Source of the DNA: CAWCVR01 sp963799105
Lineage (GTDB): Bacteria > Acidobacteriota > Terriglobia > Bryobacterales > Bryobacteraceae
Direction: 5' to 3'
Length of the DNA: 64,000 nt
Assembly: GCA_963799105.1 (NCBI GenBank)
Contig: CAWCVR010000003.1
Location: forward strand, 248,001-312,000
A program made the position numbers and the translations under genes. The notes under the pieces were generated by a model, which worked only from the letters and a program-made list of their open reading frames with translations, was not told the DNA's origin and made no database searches. Position 1 is the stretch's first letter; every line of letters starts with the position of its first letter. Below, in pieces: positions 55,298-64,000 of this stretch.

Positions 55298-56617
55298 TCA
55301 GGAGCGCGGTGCGCTTTGGACTTCTTCGGCGCCCCGTTCCGAACCATTGAACAATGGATGAACGTGCTGCGCGGCGACGTACCGCACCGGACGGCTCAGC
55401 TTCCGGACATGGCCTTCATCACAGGCGCGTTTCAGCCATGCCTTTGCCTGCGCGGGAACAACGCCTAGGACCTGCTCTAGGTTCTTCTCTGTGCCGGGCT
55501 CCGCTAAGGCCTGCGGCAGGTCCGGTAGGACAACGTCGAAGGCGTCTCGCGGGCGGGATTCAGGCCGGATAGGGGCTGCGGGTTCCGCTTCGTGCGGTAT
55601 GTGGGAATTCTCGGAAGCCACTGAGCCTGCGGATGGCTCCGGCGCAGGTGCTGGTGTGAACAACGTCGGCTCGGGCGCCACCGCCGTAAATAGGGATCGC
55701 AAATCCGTCCACGGGCCTTCTGGAAACGGGCGTCCTCCCCGCGCGAGCAGCTTACGATTGCCTCCCTTCACGCTGCCGTGCGCCCTCACGTACACCGTGA
55801 TCCGCGCGGCGTCGAGCGCCTCCGCCGCGCCGGCCCAGGTCCCGCCATTCTCGGCCGCGGAACTTACCACCAGGGCGGCGTCGCTCAGCGCGTAAATCAC
55901 CTTGTTTCGCTGCATGGCGGCGAAGACGAGCCAGTGCGCATCCGGGTCGTACGGCGAAATCAAAACCAGCCTGCCGGACACGAGACCTTCCCGGTAGCGC
56001 GCCGAGACAGTGTTTCGCGCGAGACTGTCGGCCAGGACACCGACCGCTTTGCCGCCGGCTTCGAATCCGGCGGCCATAGCTTCCAGGTCCACACCGCGCG
56101 CCCCTCCCGAAATAACCGGGATCTCCTGCGATGCGCAGGCCGCCGCCACGCTTCGCGCAAACTCGATGTCCTCTACCGAAGCGTCGCGAGACCCCACAAC
56201 CGCCAGCCCACCCGCTTGGAGCAATGTGGCGTCGCCCGCGCCGAACAGCAGCGGCGGCGCAGCCTGTCCCAGATAACTTTTCAGACGGCCGGGGTAGATG
56301 TCGTCGCTACGACTCAGCGCCCACAGCCCGCGGCCGGCCCACCGTTCCGCCATAATCCCCAACGCGGCGCCGCGATCGAGCAACTGTGCCACCGATTCGC
56401 TGGCGACCTCTGGCGCCTGGAACTCCGCAAGCCGGGCGCGGCCGCTCTTCTCCAACAGATCCGCCGGACGCATGGATCGCCCCCGCGGCCAGCGGGTCAA
56501 AGCGCCGTACTGCTTCAGCGTAAGAGGCTTGACGCCGCTCCCTTCACTCTGGCCGAGCCGGCTGCACAGCAGGAGGACCGCTTGCGTATCGGCGCTCAAT
56601 CCCTCGGTCATGGTCAT
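55298..56617 (-). CDS. DprA-like protein of a RecQ/phosphoribosyltransferase module
   Basis: 439 residues. The Rossmann-like DprA fold is clear: LAVVGSRDASVEDIEFARSV, IPVISGGARGVDLEAMAAGF, GKAVGVLADSL, RLVLISPYDPDAHWLVFAAM, ALVVSSAAENGGTWAGAAEAL. Classical DprA loads RecA on incoming DNA. This version has an extra 120-residue C-terminal part with a helical DNA-binding-like end (LEQVLGVVPAQAKAWLKRAC). Its ATG overlaps the stop of the helicase/PRTase gene by 4 nt (ATGA). DprA/PRTase pairs are known anti-phage modules, so defence is a better guess than transformation. Confidence 0.88.
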   Translation of the reverse strand: MTMTEGLSADTQAVLLLCSRLGQSEGSGVKPLTLKQYGALTRWPRGRSMRPADLLEKSGRARLAEFQAPEVASESVAQLLDRGAALGIMAERWAGRGLWALSRSDDIYPGRLKSYLGQAAPPLLFGAGDATLLQAGGLAVVGSRDASVEDIEFARSVAAACASQEIPVISGGARGVDLEAMAAGFEAGGKAVGVLADSLARNTVSARYREGLVSGRLVLISPYDPDAHWLVFAAMQRNKVIYALSDAALVVSSAAENGGTWAGAAEALDAARITVYVRAHGSVKGGNRKLLARGGRPFPEGPWTDLRSLFTAVAPEPTLFTPAPAPEPSAGSVASENSHIPHEAEPAAPIRPESRPRDAFDVVLPDLPQALAEPGTEKNLEQVLGVVPAQAKAWLKRACDEGHVRKLSRPVRYVAAQHVHPLFNGSERGAEEVQSAPRS

Positions 56618-58473
56618 TCGCTACTCCCATCATCAGCCGAAGAGTCGGCCAACGCAAATGGAAGTACCGGACCTGCGGCGGCCTTCCGAAGTTTCCATGC
56701 CACCACGGTGAAAGTCCAGCGGGAATCCACCATATCGTCCACCAGCAGCACCGGCCTGGGCCGGACGAACCTCTCCTCCATGGCGAATGCGTCTTCCAGG
56801 TTGCTGGCCTGCTGAAAGCTGTTCTGGCGGGTCTTCTGGAACTCCGTGGCGCGGGTCTTCCGGACGCAATCGACAAATGGCAGCCCCAAGCGCGTGGCCA
56901 GGCGTCGGGCGAACTCGGGAACCAGCGTCCTATGTCTATCGGACGGCACGCAGGTAACCCATTCGGGCCGAGGATCGGGGCGCCAACGGCGCTGGATCAG
57001 CTCCGCGGCGGCTTCCACAAGGCGGTCCGCGAAGTGCCCGTTGCGCTTGCCATCTTGGACCAGGTCGCCAAAACCGGCATCGCCCCACTTGCAGAGCGCG
57101 CGCCCTTCCTCGGCCCGAAACTCCGCGGCGATGCGGCCCCGCTCGCTTTCGAAGGTACCTCCTTGGGGCCACTGCTTCCTCGGTTCGATCGGCAGAGAGA
57201 GGTGCTCCAAGAATCGTGCGGCTTCCTCAGCGAGTTGGGCCGGATACGCAGCGCCAAGGCGTTCGCCAGTGCAGTTCGCGCATTTCCCGCAGGGCGCCGC
57301 CTCCGGATCGCTCAGTTCCTCCGCAAGGAACTGCATCAAGCAGCCCTCCGCCTCCATGTATGCGTTCATCCGCGCCTGCTCCTGCCGCCGCAGTTGCGTG
57401 ATGCGCTCGATCCGCTCGGCCGGCATCGCCCAAGCCACTGGCGTCCGCACATACGCCCCGCTTTCGTGCGTGATGGGAGAAGGCGATTCCACCTCCAGGA
57501 ACTTCAATGCCTTGGCCAGCTTCGACGGCCCGATGTTCAGGGCCCGCTGTAATTCCGCAGCCTTGAGCGGTCTCGGCGCGGCATCGAGCACTCGCAAAAC
57601 CTCCGCCACCTCCTCGGCCGAAGGGAACGCCGTCCGGATGAAGTAGTCCGCGATCTCGTCGTCCTCGGCGCCGGACATCAGCACGCCGTAGGCCTGATCG
57701 ATGGCGCGTCCGGCGCGGCCCACCTGCTGGTAGTAGTGGACCACCGACCCGGGCCGCTGGAAGTGGACCACAAAGCCGAGATCGGGCTTATCGAACCCCA
57801 TGCCCAGCGCAACGGTTGCCACCAGCGCCTTCACCTGGTTGGCCAGCAAGATGTCCTCCAGTTGTAGCCGTTCCTCATTCTCCAGCCCGGCATGATAGGC
57901 GCGCGCGTCGATCCCTCGCTGTTGCAGCCACGCCGCCAGATTATCGGCGTCGCGCACCGTCAGTGTGTAAATGATTCCGCTGCCGTCGAACCTCGGGATA
58001 TGATCGGCGAGCCACGCCATTCGGGCGGATTGCGACGGAATCCGCAGATTCTCCAACCGCAGGCTGTCGCGCAGCAACGGGCCACGGATGACGCTCAGAT
58101 GCGGTCCCAACTGTGCCGACACGTCGTTCACCACGCGGTCGTTGGCGGTCGCGGTGGTCGCCAACACGGGCAAATTCCGCGGCGGCGATTTCAGAATGCG
58201 TACAATGCGCCGGTAATCCGGCCGGAAATCATGACCCCAATCGGATATGCAGTGCGCCTCGTCCACCACGAACAGCCCCACGCGCGCGGCCACTGGCAGC
58301 AGGCATCGGCTCATAAACTGCTCGTTCGCGAGCCGCTCGGGCGAAACCAGTAGGATGTCGATCTTGCCGGCCCGTAGCGCGCCCTCGACCGCCGCCCAGC
58401 CATCCGGGTTCGTCGAGTTGATCGTCTCCGCCCGGACCCCGATCCGCTCGGCGGCGGCGATCTGGTTGCGCAT
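56614..58473 (-). pseudogene. RecQ-family helicase fused to a ComF-like phosphoribosyltransferase, 5'-truncated
   Basis: 619 residues remain. RecQ motifs II to VI are present: VDEAHCISDWGHDFRPDYRR, ATTATAND, YHAGLENEERL, QVGRAGRAIDQAYG, then a zinc cluster CGKCANC. A PRTase domain follows, with RPRPVLLVDDMVDSRWT and a ComF-like KTRQNSFQQ segment. The sequence starts abruptly at ALMRNQIAAAERIG, which in complete relatives follows helicase motif Ia. The Walker A motif and roughly the first 100 or more residues are missing, and sequence upstream of about 58,480 is unrelated. ATP hydrolysis should be lost; the PRTase half could still be made. Confidence 0.85.
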
Positions 58474-58590
58474 GAGCGCTCCCCTTACCAGAATAAATCA
58501 GACCTCTGCTCCGCTTTATCCATGTGCTCACGGTGGGAGAAGTCCCCCACCGCTTGGCCGAGTTACCCTAATGGGTTCAAAAGAATGGGA

Positions 58591-58612
58591 TTCTGACAGA
58601 GTTTTGACACAG
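58591..58612. repeat. Two tandem 11-mers (TTYTGACASAG), right copy
   Basis: TTCTGACAGAG followed directly by TTTTGACACAG. With the pair at 55,222-55,243 it brackets the helicase/dprA module. Confidence 0.6.
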
Positions 58613-58693
58613 TCGATGGACGGCAATCATTTAACAGTATTGCGCCTATTGCGAATGCTGCGGTTGTTTGCTATTGTTGGAGCTGGAGTACAT

Positions 58694-59149
58694 ATGGTTC
58701 AGGATGCCATCACCATTCAGCCCCAGGATTCCGCGGAACTCCACGGAGTGAGCCAACTTCTCCGCCATGGCTCTCCGACATTGGTCGGCCCGGAAGGGGA
58801 ACGCGCCACTTTGCCCATGCCGCTTTACAACCTGCTCAAGGACATCGTTCGCAGTCTCGAAAAGGGGCGCTCCTTGGTCGTCATGCCAGAGGAACGGCAA
58901 CTCACAACGCAGCGTGCGGCCGAGTTGCTCGGCATGTCGCGTCCCTATCTGATCCAACTCCTTGACGCAGGTGAGATGCCCTATCACCTGGTCGGCAAGC
59001 ACCGCCGCATCGCATTGCGTGACGTGCTGACGTACGCCAAACGGCGCGCGGAAAACCGGAGGGCGGCCCTCGACAAGATGGCAAGGGATGCGTTCGAAGC
59101 CGGCCTGTATGATAACGCGACGATCCCTGACGGCGGCAGCGACGAATAG
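58694..59149 (+). CDS. HTH DNA-binding protein, likely antitoxin
   Basis: 151 residues. A MerR/excisionase-type helix-turn-helix lies at about 72-125 (LTTQRAAELLGMSRPYLIQL, then MPYHLVGKHRRIALRDVLTY). The C-terminal 35 residues are helical and acidic, suited to bind a partner. GGAG lies 5 nt before ATG 58694. The PIN-domain gene begins 3 nt after its stop, the arrangement of an antitoxin/toxin pair. Confidence 0.85.
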   Translation: MVQDAITIQPQDSAELHGVSQLLRHGSPTLVGPEGERATLPMPLYNLLKDIVRSLEKGRSLVVMPEERQLTTQRAAELLGMSRPYLIQLLDAGEMPYHLVGKHRRIALRDVLTYAKRRAENRRAALDKMARDAFEAGLYDNATIPDGGSDE

Positions 59150-59152
59150 CCG

Positions 59153-59704
59153 ATGACCAGACGGAAAGGGCCGATCGCCGTTCTGGACGCCTGTGTTCTG
59201 GCCCCAATACCGGTTGCGGATACGCTGCTTCGCATGGCCGAACCGCCCGCTCTCTACGAACCACGGTGGACTGATGAGATCCTGGCCGAGGTAACCCGCA
59301 CGCTGGTAGTCCGGTTCGGAAAGACGCCAGAGAACGCCCACTATCGCGAGACGGCGATGCGGGAGTTCTTTCCCGACGCGCTGGTCAAGGGCTACGAGTC
59401 TCTCGCGGAGAGTATGACGAACGACCCGAAGGACCGGCATGTGCTTGCTGCCGCCGTCGCCTGCCAGGCGGACTGTCTGGTCACGTTCAACCTAAAGCAT
59501 TTCCCTCGACAGTCTGCCGGCGCGCACGGAATGACGATCCTTGGCCCTTCTACGTTCCTGAGGCAACTCCTCGCGACGAATCGTACTGTCGTTGAGGAGC
59601 GCCTGTGTGATCAGGCCAAGACGATTGGCATCTCACCAGACGATCTCCTCAACCGCCTTGCCGGCGTGGTCCCCGCCTTCGTCACGCAGCTTCGTAAGCG
59701 GTGA
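59153..59704 (+). CDS. PIN-domain ribonuclease, likely toxin
   Basis: 183 residues. The PIN acidic residues can be placed: Asp in VLDACVLAP, Glu in WTDEILAEVTR, and the Asp pair in NDPKDRHVLAAAV, followed by ADCLVTFNLKHFP. Such enzymes cut RNA when not blocked by the cognate antitoxin. It is longer than most VapC toxins, with about 50 extra C-terminal residues. It overlaps nothing and ends 20 nt before the convergent pseudogene. Confidence 0.85.
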   Translation: MTRRKGPIAVLDACVLAPIPVADTLLRMAEPPALYEPRWTDEILAEVTRTLVVRFGKTPENAHYRETAMREFFPDALVKGYESLAESMTNDPKDRHVLAAAVACQADCLVTFNLKHFPRQSAGAHGMTILGPSTFLRQLLATNRTVVEERLCDQAKTIGISPDDLLNRLAGVVPAFVTQLRKR

Positions 59705-59724
59705 TTGTGGGCCGCTAGACTGAA

Positions 59725-61952
59725 TCACTGGACTGTGAACCTAACCGGCGGCACTGTGGCATTCGCCTCCGGATTGTAATAGTCGTACAAGGTGGACGGT
59801 GCACTCAATGCGTCGATCGCGAAACGCGGCCGGAAAGAAAAGTCAAACGCGGCCCCTCCGGCTTTTGGCCAAAGGTAGAAAACAACTCGATCCGGTTGCA
59901 CCTCGTATCCGTCAATGCCGGTTCCTCTGGCCTTTTCGAGCGACTCGCGGTCGACCTCGGCGCCCGGTGGCAACCCGATTTCCGCCATCATCATGCCGTA
60001 GCCGCGGAACCCGATGCGCTCCGCTTCAATCCGACACACCACGGCTTCACCGATGTGCGCCCGGCGCCGATCGAAGTTGACCTTCAGCCTGAGGCTTCTC
60101 GTATCTCCCGACTTGAGATTCTCGTCCTCTGTGGTTTGCGATTGTCCCCATGGCAAATAGTATGTGGTAATCGCGTTGGCTTGCATCGCGCTACTTTCCC
60201 CGGAACGCTGTATCTCGAGCTTGTTGCCCCCCGGCACCAGACCCTTGCCTATCTCGATCACCTTGGGGCCAGTTACCTCGCTAGGCTTCGGGAGCTGAAC
60301 GGACGCAAGCTTTGTCCCGTTCAGGAGAATTGTCGCGGAGTTCTCCGCGGCGCCGCCATTTGCCGGAGGCAGAGCCGCGATCAGAGCCTCGATTACGTTC
60401 TGAGTTGCCTGCGTAGAGAACCACGTGCAATAACGATCCTTGTGCGTGAGCAAGTACTGGAGGCCGCGATTCACCTGCGCATCCTCGGCCGAATCATTAC
60501 CGAGCGTCTGCAGCATAGCCAACGCTTCGACGGCAAGCGCCGTTGTCTCCATGCGGCCGGCGTGACCCCATCCATAGAAGGGAGTCGTATTTGCTTCCAG
60601 GTTCCAGTAGGTCGCGGCTCCCTCTTGGTGAGCCATTCGCGAGAGCAGTTCGCGAGCGTGCGCAATATGTATTGCATGCTTGATGCTGGCCGCCGCAATC
60701 GCGTAGTTGCCGATCAGGTGCGGATTCTTCCATTCGTCGATCCGATCATCAAGGTATCCCAATAGCGGCTCCGCCTGGAAAAGCTGAAATGGTAGGGGCG
60801 ACCCCACGGATCGAGCAATTGGTCGCCTTCCAGTTTCGCTGCGGCGAGGATCGGTTTGAGTTCATCTTCGTTCTGTGGGAACTGCTTGGTCTTGGCGAAG
60901 TACTCATCGAGAGCCCGCTCCAGAGCGGCCGACTCAGCGACGAAGTAACGCACCAATGAGGTCCATTCCGGCACGTCGTCCCACGACGGCGTTCGCGGCG
61001 AATCGAAAACTCCGTCGGGACCCGCACTGGCGACAGAGACTCTGAAGTACGCCCCGCTTGTGTCAAAGGCAAATCGGTACCTGTGCTCCCAGGGATCGAC
61101 CAGCGCTTCCGTGTCAACGCCCCGTGCCATCATCGCCCGGTGCGGCGTTGCATAGTCACGAATGTACTCACCCGTCTGTTTCGGGTACTCCTGCACAGCC
61201 AGGTCGATGATCTGGCCGGTCCGCCGGAAGTATTGCCACTGGATCACGGTCGATTCCACGTCATCGGGCGTGCCGGGAAGTTTGTCCGGGCCATTGCTTT
61301 TGAACTTCAACACGTCGTTCGATCCGCTAAGTGAGAACTCCGCGCGGTAGGGCATTCCCCACGGGTCGAGGATCTTGGTGCTGTCGAGACCCTTGGCGTC
61401 GAGAACCGCTTTCAGTTGCGCATCGTTCTTTGGGAGCCTATCGCCCCGCGAGTAGGCCGCGTTGATTGCATCTCGAACCGGCGCCAGCGACTTGCCGATC
61501 AGGCCCGAATACATTTGCCCTACGTCGCGCGCGTAGTCCTCTCCGCCGGCAAGCAGGACATTTCCCGACCACCAGTTGGATTGAGCCGAATACATCAGCG
61601 CCTCGGCAAGAAGCTGCAGGTCGGAACTGAACGGCTGGCTGGCATCGAGACCCAACAGGTCGCGAGAGCCGATGCCGGCGATCTTGCCGACGTAGCTGTC
61701 GCCGGGAACGTACCTGTAACCACCGACTCCACGGAATCGTCCGTAGCCAACAACTCCAGCTTGAAGTTTCCGGACAGTGCCTTACCTGACGTATTGACGA
61801 CCGGGATCTCCACGACCGGGTGTGGACTCAGCCGGAACCTGATTTGCGACTCGTTCAACGCGAAAAGCAGTTGTCTCGCCGAACGAAGGGGCCGCGAAAA
61901 ATGCGGCAATCACCAGAAAGGCTACTACGCACAAAGAGCGAAAAGAAGCCAT
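59725..61952 (-). pseudogene. Exported protein with GspG-like repeats and alpha-2-macroglobulin-type C-terminus, frameshifted
   Basis: About 740 residues in three frame changes. The signal peptide starts at ATG 61952 (SFRSLCVVAFLVIAAFFAAP). Near 61,865 a T-run has one surplus base before FALNESQIRFRL; near 61,695 the frame returns (VPGDSYVGKIAGIGSRDLLG). Three tandem repeats follow, each with a DPW motif (ILDPWGMPYRAEF, LVDPWEHRYRFAF, LLDPWGRPYHFSF), like the C-terminus of GspG pseudopilins. A last shift between 60,810 and 60,714 leads to an alpha/alpha-toroid end (TPFYGWGHAGRMETTALAVE) typical of bacterial alpha-2-macroglobulins. The thioester CxEQ is not seen. Confidence 0.7.
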
Positions 61953-61974
61953 ACGGTTCTCCCGGATGCGCATG

Positions 61975-62070
61975 CTACCAGAATTGCAGTTTGAGTTTCA
62001 GCGCCAATGTGAGGAACTCCGAGTGGGTGTCGTTCCCCCTCTCACAATTGAGCCGGCCCCCCGCGACTAT
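61975..62070 (-). pseudogene. C-terminal remnant of an outer-membrane protein
   Basis: On the minus strand a frame ends GNDTHSEFLTLALKLKLQFW before a TAG at 61,975-61,977. Alternating hydrophobic residues with a near-terminal Phe are the closing strand of an outer-membrane barrel. No more of the gene is present upstream, so it is a 3' remnant abutting the start of the macroglobulin-like gene. Confidence 0.45.
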
Positions 62071-62506
62071 GCAGCCGGTTCGGAGTGGTGGCGGGCCGGT
62101 TGACCAAGTCCGCCGGCGTCGAAGCACTCAACTATCGGATACGTCGTGATCCCGCTGGGATTTTTCGCGTCACCGTTGCCGATTCCCCTGTTCCAACAAC
62201 GATCGGTATTTGACGTGTAGACTCTCTTCAACTCGCAGGACACCTTGTATCGAACGGAGTGCGCGCCCGAGCGCTTCCTAACGCTTCGGGAGACCTACTG
62301 ATTGTTCTTCATTGCTTCGAGTCTTCCGCAAACGTAGTTTGATCTGCTCTGAAGCTGGCTTCATTGCCGCTTTTGAACGGAATTCACCTTTCGCCAACGT
62401 CCATCCCCAGGTTCCTGTGTGCCGGCTTGTGTGCCAACTCCAGACAATTCAGCGGCACAGTCAATCGGAAGTCTACCCGTAATCGAATGATTACAGGCAA
62501 CATAGA
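62071..62506. other. Non-coding stretch of accessory DNA
   Basis: Lower GC than the surroundings. No frame looks like a gene. A short minus-strand frame runs 62,361-62,506 into the tRNA fragment and could be a relic of an integrase end, but nothing in it is recognisable. Confidence 0.35.
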
Positions 62507-62552
62507 TGGAGCCACCCTCCGGGCTTGAACCGGAGACCTGCTGATTACGAAT
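62507..62552 (-). other. tRNA-Thr(CGU) 3' half, probable attachment-site remnant
   Basis: Read on the minus strand: anticodon-loop TTCGTAA, 3' anticodon stem, T arm TCCGG-TTCAAGC-CCGGA, acceptor GGGTGGC, T, CCA. The 5' half does not continue as a tRNA; the sequence there forms the hairpin CTCGGTGG-14-CCACCGAG. A tRNA 3' half next to foreign sequence is the usual trace left by an integrated element. Confidence 0.7.
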
Positions 62553-62852
62553 ACCTCGGTGGGGCATCCAGTCCGTCCACCGAGACCAGTTTTCAAACAC
62601 TTACGCGCGGCGAGTGTCCACTGACTCTACAGAATGGCGCCGGAATCTATCGGCATTGCCACCAGTTTTGCCACCATGAGTTTACGGATGTCGCCAGCTT
62701 ACACCGCTACGAGCTGGCACGAAGCATCGGGCATAGCGTGTCGATCACGGCGAAAAACTGGGCCATTTCGGCGGGGTAAAACGGACCAGCGCGGGGGTTA
62801 CGCTCCGGCCTTCACTGGAGCTGAAAAATCGGCCAGGACGGCCAGCAGTCTT
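62553..62852. mobile_element. Terminal region of the IS21-type element and flank
   Basis: No gene. From about 62,739 the sequence TGTCGATCACGGCGAAAAAC, with nearby AAAACTGGGCCA and TAAAACGGACCA repeats, has the form of an IS21-family end with internal multiple repeats. The opposite end lies outside the window, so the boundary is tentative. Confidence 0.4.
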
Positions 62853-63655
62853 TTACTTCGACACTTTCTTTGCAGCTTCGGCCTCGGCGGCTTGTTGAGC
62901 CAGCCAGGCGCGGTAGGATTTGCCTGTGATTTTCAGAATGATCGCTCGCTCGACCAGTCGATCCAGGAAGGCCATGGCCAGCGGACCGTCGGGCAGATAT
63001 TCTCCCCACTTGTCGAAATCCACGTTGGTCACTACCGCGGTCGAGCGCTTCTGATTGCGTGCGGCGATGATCTTGTATAGCAGGTGGGCGGCTTCCGGGC
63101 ACTCGACGCGTTCGATGCGGTCGAACCCGAACTCATCGATAATCAACAAATCCGGGCTCGCGTAGCGGCGCAGGCGTGCGGGCAGAGTTTTGTCGGCGAG
63201 CGACGCGGTCAGGTCGGACAGTAACTCGCGCGGAGGTGCGGTACAGAACGCGGTAGCCATGCACGCAGGCCTTCTGCCCTACCGCCTGGATGATGTGACT
63301 TTTCCCGATCCCGCTCCAGCCGACCAGGATCAGGTTGGCTGCGGCGCCGGATGAAATCGCCCGTGGCTAGCTCTTCGATCTGCACGCGGTCGAAGGCCTT
63401 GGGGTTGAACTGCCAGTCGAATCCCTCCAGGTCTTTCTCCTCCGCAAAGTGCGCTTCGCGAATGCGGCGCGCTACTCCGCGCTCGCGGCGGGCATCGGCC
63501 TGCGCTCCCAACAGCAGATCGAGGAACTGCAGGTGGAGAGGCTCTCTTTCTCCGCCCTGGACAATAGTTCATCCAGCGCGGCGGGGTCCAGCGGAATCCC
63601 CAGCGTGGCGCAGTGGCTCAAGCACTGGTCACGCAGCGGGGTCGTCCTTCGTCAT
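62853..63655 (-). pseudogene. istB: IstB-like ATP-binding protein of an IS21-family element, frameshifted
   Basis: About 260 residues over several frames. Near the start PLRDQCLSHCATLGIPLDPA is one frame off ATG 63655; next comes LHLQFLDLLLGAQADARRER and FDWQFNPKAFDR; then NLILVGWSGIGKSHIIQAVG with the Walker A motif; a further shift near 63,235 leads to ELLSDLTASLADKTLPARLR and SPDLLIIDEFGFD (Walker B). The end AAEAEAAKKVSK is intact. IstB helps the IstA transposase; this copy is dead as read. Confidence 0.8.
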
Positions 63656-64000
63656 CGTTATCTTTGTCGTCGTTGTCTTCGTCTTCTGTTTCATCGCCAG
63701 GGACCGTTTCTTCCAGCAGTGGCTGATACTCCGCCGTGGAGCGAGCCGATAAGGGGGACTGCCGGAAGATCTCGTCGAGTTGTTCCTGCGCTTCGGTTGC
63801 CAGCGACTCCCACACCGAGCGGGGCGCGCCTGCGCCGCCAGGATCCGTTCCACCGCCGACCAGGAGAAGGCGCGGTACCGGACGGCGCGTTCCAGCGCGC
63901 GCGCCAGGTCCTCGCGGTGATAGGTGGCCAGCAGGCCCAGCACGCGTGCCGCCTCGTCTTTCCCGCAGCGGCGGGTGCGGATCAGTTCGTCGAAAAACAG
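63618..64000 (-). pseudogene. istA: IstA transposase, C-terminal part, frameshifted, runs off the window
   Basis: From the window edge the minus strand reads LFFDELIRTRRCGKDEAARV, then LGLLATYHREDLARALERAV and AFSWSAVERILAAQARP, the C-terminal part typical of IS21-family transposases. A shift near 63,820 moves to the frame VWESLATEAQEQLDEIFRQS, ending in an acidic tail (DETEDEDNDDKDNDDEG). It slightly overlaps the istB start, the normal order istA-istB. The catalytic domain lies outside. Confidence 0.75.

Noticed and set aside
58229..58531. Missing helicase N-terminus in another frame just upstream
   Set aside because: All three minus-strand frames upstream of 58,473 lack a Walker A motif or any RecQ-like sequence, so a simple frameshift does not explain the loss.
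62507..62600. Complete tRNA gene
   Set aside because: The 5' half does not pair: the sequence before the anticodon loop cannot form the anticodon stem with TCAGC, and no D arm or matching acceptor GCCACCC is found.

Overview
The window is GC-rich chromosomal DNA that looks like an Acidobacteriota genome of the Solibacter/Bryobacter type. The grounds are indirect: a receptor with an N-terminal carboxypeptidase-like domain, a VWFA-related giant protein, an orphan microcompartment locus, and many short intergenic hairpin repeats. There is no rRNA gene and no complete tRNA gene, so this placement is inference.

Layout. 1-3.8 kb: end of an unknown gene, an M24 aminopeptidase and an ABC-F ATPase. 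4.6-15.9 kb: a cell-surface glycan cluster with three large GT-C-like membrane proteins (two are paralogues), two GT2 transferases, an FkbM methyltransferase and a GDP-mannose 3,5-epimerase-like enzyme. 15.9-20.7 kb: an aminohydrolase coupled to a threonine-synthase-like enzyme, a class-A-like serine hydrolase and two exported proteins. 20.8-23.3 kb: a TonB-dependent receptor broken by two frameshifts. 23.5-30.2 kb: housekeeping genes (DUF1385, prfA, prmC, rpoN, alr) with a hicBA toxin-antitoxin pair. 30.3-32.8 kb: two tandem Tat-exported enolase-superfamily genes, one with a single frameshift and one with many. 34.9-37.0 kb: a microcompartment shell protein and a CoA-acylating aldehyde dehydrogenase whose C-terminal tail lies behind an in-frame UGA. 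37.9-48.5 kb: recJ, a two-component pair (a possible haem-binding kinase and an NtrC-type regulator lacking GAFTGA), folE with two PTPS/QueD paralogues, a thioredoxin/unknown/thioredoxin operon, and an MgtC-family membrane protein behind two tandem repeat arrays. 48.7-55.1 kb: a GH3 glycosidase and a 1288-residue TPR/VWA protein.

55.1-64 kb is accessory DNA with lower GC in its gaps. It holds a truncated RecQ helicase/phosphoribosyltransferase fusion translationally coupled to a DprA-like protein and bracketed by repeated 11-mers, an HTH/PIN toxin-antitoxin pair, a frameshifted protein with GspG-like repeats and an alpha-2-macroglobulin-type end, an outer-membrane-protein remnant, a tRNA-Thr 3' fragment and a decayed IS21-type element running off the window. 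A second tRNA-like fragment at 51.03 kb matches the one at 62.51 kb, so the stretch between may be an old island.

The strongest leads are the microcompartment aldehyde dehydrogenase with its tail behind a UGA, the DprA/RecQ-PRTase module, the GAFTGA-less regulator with its CX4CH sensor kinase, the PTPS pair in which one copy has lost the catalytic cysteine, and a family of intergenic hairpins whose arms change in a compensatory way.
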